This document shows positions 18,841-23,150 of a stretch of 23,150 bases of DNA, piece after piece. This stretch comes from Geosiphon pyriformis (taxonomy: Eukaryota > Glomeromycota > Glomeromycetes > Archaeosporales > Geosiphonaceae), in NCBI GenBank assembly GCA_016748015.1, contig JAAOMT010000398.1, positions 7,597 to 30,746 of the forward strand, read 5' to 3'. Numbering within the stretch: position 1 is the first letter of the stretch; the number at the start of each line of letters is the position of its first letter. Under the pieces are notes generated by a model. The model did no database searches. It worked only from the letters and a program-made list of their open reading frames with translations, and was not told the DNA's origin. The translations under genes and the position numbers were made by a program.

Positions 18841-19948
18841 ATGGCAACATCACAATCCGCACTTCTTTTAAGAAAGCAATTAAAAGGTTATAAGTTTTAA
18901 TGGTGAAAGACAGTGTTTCACCTCAGCTTTCTATTAAACTCATATATATAACTTCCTAATACTAGAATTAACAAAATACCCAGTGGAAGGTTTTTCTGCT
19001 GGTCTTGTCGATGACGAAAATATTTATGAGGTAAGAGTTAAAGGTTTAGTTTAAAAGCCTTCATAATTATCTTATAACTTTATCCTTAAAGGTACGAATA
19101 AACGTCGAACTTAAGTTATTTAAAGCAGGACTTGAAATAACGTATAAATATACTTCTTAAAACAGTGGGAAATTATGATAATGGGCCCACAAGATACACT
19201 TTAGTAAGTTAATTTAAGCGTTAACAATCTTAATTATTATGATATAAGCTGATTATATGCTCCATTTTTGCTTAGTGAGGGTGGCTTCTTTAAGGCACGG
19301 CTGTCCTTTCCACAGGTAGGCGCCTTTTTTTTCAGGGGTTAATTCAGGGATTAGCCTATTGTATCCTATTGTGTAATATTTACATGTGCGCGAATCAGGA
19401 TTATCCGTTGATGCCTCCTCAGCTGAAATTCCTTACCGAAATGTGGCACCCCAATGGTATGGATTCTCTCTTGAAGAACGCGTCTTTTTTCCTATAATGA
19501 CGTGTTTCTGAATTTTTTATTTAGTCTATCCGGATGGTGAAGTTTGTATATCGATATTGGTAAGTCTTGATTGGCTGAATTCGAATTTATTTTGATTCAA
19601 GCTGTTGATCTTTTGTATTTATTTCATCAAGCACCCTCCTGGTGAAGATAAATATGGCTACGAAGATGCTGGTGAAAGATGGTTACCGGTTCATACGGTG
19701 GAAACTATTTTACTCAGCGTAATTTCCATGCTATCAACACCCAACGACGAATCTCCGGCTAATATCGAAGCAGCTGTAAGAAATTTTGTGAAACCTGAAA
19801 ACTCAACCTTTTCATTATTAGCTGGAAAATACTTAACTAATTCATATACCTTTTCCCATAAATTTATTAGAAAGAATGGCGAGACAGTTATCCTGCTTTC
19901 AAGAAACGCGTCCAACGTTTGGTTCGACAGTCAGCCGATATGTTATAA
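18841..19948 (+). CDS. UBE2G1: Ubiquitin-conjugating enzyme E2, UBE2G1/Ubc7 type
   Basis: This E2 transfers ubiquitin from E1 via a catalytic Cys. G-type E2s build Lys48 chains, and Ubc7 relatives act in ER-associated degradation. Eight exons are 18841-18886, 18966-19030, 19166-19203, 19276-19315, 19399-19456, 19525-19559, 19632-19775 and 19871-19948, giving 167 aa, the usual length. The HPN motif is at 80-82, catalytic Cys90 in GEVCISIL, and the G-family acidic loop insertion [15 protein letters not shown] follows at about 97-111. The N terminus ([10 protein letters not shown]) and NPVEGF-like segment match animal UBE2G1 closely, which favours G1 over G2. The C terminus KEWRD...LVRQ also fits G1 and confirms the last intron. 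That intron (19776-19870) has no stop in the incoming frame (see finding). Confidence 0.96.
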
Positions 19949-20258
19949 ATGGTAAAAATGCTTTGCCTGAAAATATTGTCCCAATCTTCCTGCAACACCT
20001 ATTTCCTTTTACTATTATCATATTTTTGTGACAATATTTGTCTAAAAAAAAAGTTGATATCTGGTTTAAAATTGAAGTTTTATTTATATAGATGCATTTA
20101 AGGATGTTCATTACGTATCCAATTGGCCTGACTAGATCAAATCCAACATTTAATCTAAGATAGCAAAGTTTTCAAAATGATCATCTAATTAAATATCATC
20201 ACGAAAAAGTCGTGTATCTTTTTGAATTTGTTTCATCAATATTGAAATCGCTCTAAAC
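19949..20258. other. Intergenic region between UBE2G1 and TXNL1
   Basis: This holds the 3' UTR of the E2 gene and the promoter of the thioredoxin gene. A palindromic CCAATTGG is at 20119-20126, about 135 bp before the TXNL1 ATG. A small stem (CACGA-AAAAG-TCGTG) is at about 20199-20213. No gene was found on either strand; an open minus frame here has no recognisable features. Confidence 0.6.
20119..20126. promoter_or_regulatory. CCAAT box (palindromic) upstream of TXNL1
   Basis: CCAATTGG carries CCAAT on both strands, at a distance from the start codon typical of NF-Y/HAP complex sites. Whether it is used is unknown. Confidence 0.35.
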
Positions 20259-21674
20259 ATGTCTTATCTTAAAACCCTCAATACTCTTGCCGAATACCAA
20301 CAACTTTTATCTTCTACTCCAGCTAAAAAACTGGTCTGTTTCTTCTTTGGAGTGTAAAAGCTTGCCGTTATCTAAGATGTCTTTTAATAAGCTTCTCGTC
20401 TGACTCTCATTTAGGTGGTCGTGGACTTCCATGCTACATGGTGTCAACCCTGTCACGCTATTGCACCTAAATATCAAGATCTCAGTTCCCAACATAGACA
20501 TGTCACTTTCGCCAAGGTATGGTCATACTTTCGGCCGAAACTCTATTTTATTCGTTAACTAAAAAGTGGTTAATCAAGTATTTGCGTTCTTGTTTTAGGT
20601 TGACGTTGAAGCTAACAAGGAAACTGCGCAACATGCACATGTGACCGCTATGTAAGTCGCACATTAAGGACTTTTAGGAAACCGGAAAAAGACCTTTCAA
20701 CATCTTAGTATATTGGGCTTTTCTACTTTTTCATGTTCAATAGGCCCACCTTTAAGTTTTTCAAGGGTGGCCAGCAAGTTGCTGAACTTAAAGGTGCAGA
20801 TCCAAGAAGGCTCGAAGAACTTGTTTTACAATTTGCTGGAACTCCGGAAGAGAGTGGCTCAAGCTTGCTCAACATCCAGGGTCATGTATGAATCAATATA
20901 GGGGGTCTGCTCTGGTTGCTATCGCTTGAATTCTAAAAAAAAATTTCTTAATAATGCAGACCGATATCAATGAATTTATAACCCTTAACCAAATCGATTG
21001 TCTCAATGAAAAAGAGAACCATCGAGTGCGTTCAATCTTTACAAAAGATGACTCGTATCTAGAATCTGATGTTGACGAACAACTTTTGATCTCGATCCCA
21101 TTTAATCAAGCTGTAAAACTACACTCTCTAAAACTGGTAGCCAAGGATATTAGTATGAACCTAGCAAACTCAATTTTTTGAACCCAATTTGTTGAAGGAG
21201 TTTCTAACCTATCTTGGTTGCAGAACATGCTCCAAAAACAATCAAACTCTACGTGAACCGGCTCAACTTGGGTTTTGATGAGACTGAGTCGATTCAAGCA
21301 ACTCAGATTCTCGAATTGACTGAAAATGATTACGAGGAGAATGCTTTTGTACCTTTGAGATTTGTCAAATTTCAAATCGTTACTAATTTAGTGGTAAGGG
21401 ACAAAAATGAAGTTTAACAATTAAAAAAAATCAGCGCTTTCTATTCGCACTCATTTGAGTAAAATATTTGCTCTAAATTAAGGTATTCGTTCAAGATAAC
21501 CTTGGCGATGAAGATACGACGATCATCAAAGAATTGGCATTCATTGGGTTCGTATTGTCAATATATTTAATATATTTCTTTTAGGTTAACTCCGTTATTT
21601 ATATATTTGTTTATAGTTCACCAGTAGAGACAACCAAGATGGATAATTTGAAAAAAGTTGCAAGTTCTTCATAG
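20259..21674 (+). CDS. TXNL1: Thioredoxin-like protein 1 (thioredoxin + PITH domains)
   Basis: TXNL1 proteins are redox-active, and in animals and fission yeast they bind the 26S proteasome through the PITH domain. Eight exons are 20259-20333, 20415-20516, 20599-20651, 20744-20885, 20960-21152, 21224-21393, 21483-21547 and 21617-21674, giving 285 aa (human 289). The thioredoxin domain covers about residues 1-108: [13 protein letters not shown] holds the redox pair Cys35/Cys38, with Gln instead of the usual Gly, and the cis-Pro is in MPTF (77-80). A short Ser-rich linker follows. The PITH domain runs from about 125 to 275: a [12 protein letters not shown] segment, then PLRFVKFQ, then [13 protein letters not shown], and [11 protein letters not shown] near the end. 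The 3' end converges with RMD1, 260 bp away. Confidence 0.96.
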
Positions 21675-21934
21675 ATTACCTTTTAAAGATATCATGTAGC
21701 ACATGATATGAAAAGCTTTTCTTCGGCCTACTTATTTCTTAGTTACCAAATGTCATGTATTCCAAAATAAATGGGGAGGAATACCATCACCTAAAAACTT
21801 ACTTAAACCAATCAAAACTACTTTTGGTTCTGAGACTATAAAGCTTTATTTAAATGGAAAAGAGCCAGCTACTATACATTGAGAGTATAGATCAATTAAA
21901 TAGAAAAATATTTGGCCAAAAATTCATCTCAAGA
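21675..21934. other. Convergent 3' gap with polyadenylation signals on both strands
   Basis: These 260 bp separate the TXNL1 and RMD1 stop codons. AATAAA on + lies at 21766-21771, 92 bp after the TXNL1 stop. AATAAA on - lies at 21845-21850, 85 bp after the RMD1 stop, so the two 3' UTRs probably overlap. A 56-codon open + frame (21712-21882) also sits here and is described in the findings. Confidence 0.55.
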
Positions 21935-23150
21935 TTAATGATTAGTTTTGGCGGAGTAGCGTAAAGCTTCAATGAAGATAGTCATACAGCCGACCAAGAT
22001 TTCAACGCCTAAATATTTCAATTCAAAAAGTGAGGAAATTGAAGTTATTTCGAATTTTTATATTTTTGTGTCATACGTACCAATTAAGACGATAATAATC
22101 CATTCTAATACCTCACCTTTATAAAGAAAACAAGTTAAAAAAGTTCATGAAATGAGTAAGATTTTGAAAAGTTAACACAAACCGTGCGAACTAGTCAAAT
22201 GATCCTTCAACATATCCAAAAGATCACCTATAAAACAAAATTTTATTTAGATTATATCAACATGAAACAAATTTTTTTTATATTTGAAAATTTTCTGACT
22301 TATTACGCTGACTCTTTGATTCAACAAATCTACGCGATTAGATATCTCCAAATATCCTGCATTAAGATAAATTAAGTTTTGAATAAGAAAATTAAATGTA
22401 AGCATTTGAAAATAAAACTCTAACCTCTTATAGTCTTATACAATCCCTCGTAAACCGGTTCTGACCAAAAGATTTCTGGTGTGTCTAAAATATTACTGAC
22501 CAAATTTATATTGATCCGCATGATGAACAGCTAAGACCAACAAAGAAACAAGTTATACACATGTCAAGATATTAATCTAATAGTTTTATCAATATAGTTA
22601 TTTACCTGGCCAATCTTTTGAGTAATAGCAGTTCTATGGGTTTACAAAAATATAAGGAGTTAATTTATTATTTAAAATATATAGCGTAAAACTTTAACAC
22701 GAACCGGGTCATGAAAACTTTGCCAGTCTCTGCCATTGTCTTGGGAATATGTTTTGTGGTTTCGATAGTCTCTTCGATTAATTCTTCAAAAAAACTCATC
22801 TTAACCGATTGGGCCACCGCATGAGAAATAGTAAGCTTGATCATGTAGTTTGCAGGATTTTTTAATGTGATCACATCATTATAGATCCTGTGAGAAGATC
22901 GATTGAAATATTTACATTAGAATATAGGTAAAAAGAGAACGTAATTTAGATATCGAGTAAATACCTTGGGTGGTATGAGGCAGCATAATGATAATGAAAC
23001 TCTTCGGTAACGATATCTTTCGCAGCTAGAAAAATCATTATTTCCTAATAATCAAAATCAATAATTTGGATTTGATAGAATAATAATTTAAATTATAAAA
23101 ACCAATACCTAGTCTATCTTGCTCGAACGGGATCAGTTCACGTAAAAGAT
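21935..23150 (-). CDS. RMD1: RMD1/DUF155 family membrane protein, 5' end outside window
   Basis: DUF155 proteins include yeast Rmd1/Rmd8, fission yeast Sif2/Sif3 and human mitochondrial RMND1. Their biochemical role is poorly defined, and the human one supports mitochondrial translation. Nine exons, in transcript order, are 23150-23109 (partial), 23025-22965, 22887-22705, 22633-22606, 22530-22425, 22356-22300, 22227-22183, 22116-22081 and 22008-21935, giving the last 209 residues. Signature segments appear in order: EEFHYHYA, PRIYNDVITL, KLTISHAVAQSVKMSFFEE, TGKVF, then LFIMRININL, LDTPEIFW, YLEISNRVDLLNQR and DLLDMLKDHL. The C terminus WIIIVLIGVEILVGCMTIF is the family's membrane segment. 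Phases match at all eight introns. The paralogue cannot be fixed without the N terminus, which would also show whether there is a mitochondrial presequence. Confidence 0.93.

Noticed and set aside
21106-21375. Minus-strand frame over TXNL1
   Set aside because: It is antisense to the PITH-encoding exons, which are clearly conserved on +.
22184-22375. Plus-strand frame over RMD1 introns and exons
   Set aside because: It covers minus-strand RMD1 exons and introns and has no features of its own.

Overview
The window looks like nuclear DNA of an intron-rich, AT-rich fungus. All recognisable proteins are eukaryotic housekeeping proteins: mitoribosomal mS29, PP1 inhibitor-2, a UBE2G1-type E2, a thioredoxin-PITH protein and an RMD1/DUF155 protein. 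They are split by short GT-AG introns. I traced 35 introns of 65-135 nt, with phases that restore conserved motifs across every junction. The standard code is used. Intron density this high excludes budding yeasts. The UBE2G1 and mS29 sequences and the AT-rich composition suggest an early-diverging lineage, perhaps Mucoromycota/Glomeromycotina, but that placement is inference.

Region 1 (1 to about 13,960) is a gene desert. It is extremely A+T rich and packed with homopolymers and 2-6 bp microsatellites, among them (ATT)n, (TTTTA)n, (CATA)n, (GCAA)n, (GAT)n and (TTGACG)n. I see no rRNA, tRNA, transposase or reverse transcriptase. A few higher-complexity islands have exon-like open frames (about 6,590-6,990, 9,008-9,140 and 12,410-12,660), but none matches a family I know. 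Long (ATT)n arrays all have their T-rich strand on +.

Region 2 (about 13,960 to 23,150) switches abruptly to compact, gene-dense DNA almost free of microsatellites. In order it holds mS29/RSM23 (+), an orphan protein with a C-terminal hydrophobic segment (-), PP1 inhibitor-2/GLC8 (+), a gap with a 5S-rRNA-like degenerate stretch, UBE2G1-type E2 (+), TXNL1-type thioredoxin-PITH protein (+), and the 3' part of an RMD1/DUF155 membrane protein (-) that runs off the right edge. The orphan and GLC8 share a divergent promoter of about 110 bp. TXNL1 and RMD1 converge.

The genes do not form a pathway. They cover mitochondrial translation, phosphatase control, ubiquitin conjugation and a proteasome-linked thioredoxin, plus a membrane protein of a family with mitochondrial members. 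No new system is proven. The best leads are the abrupt compartment boundary, the same-sense orientation of (ATT)n arrays, a coding-like in-frame extension after the GLC8 stop, a uORF overlapping the mS29 start as ATGA, and the orphan membrane-tailed protein.
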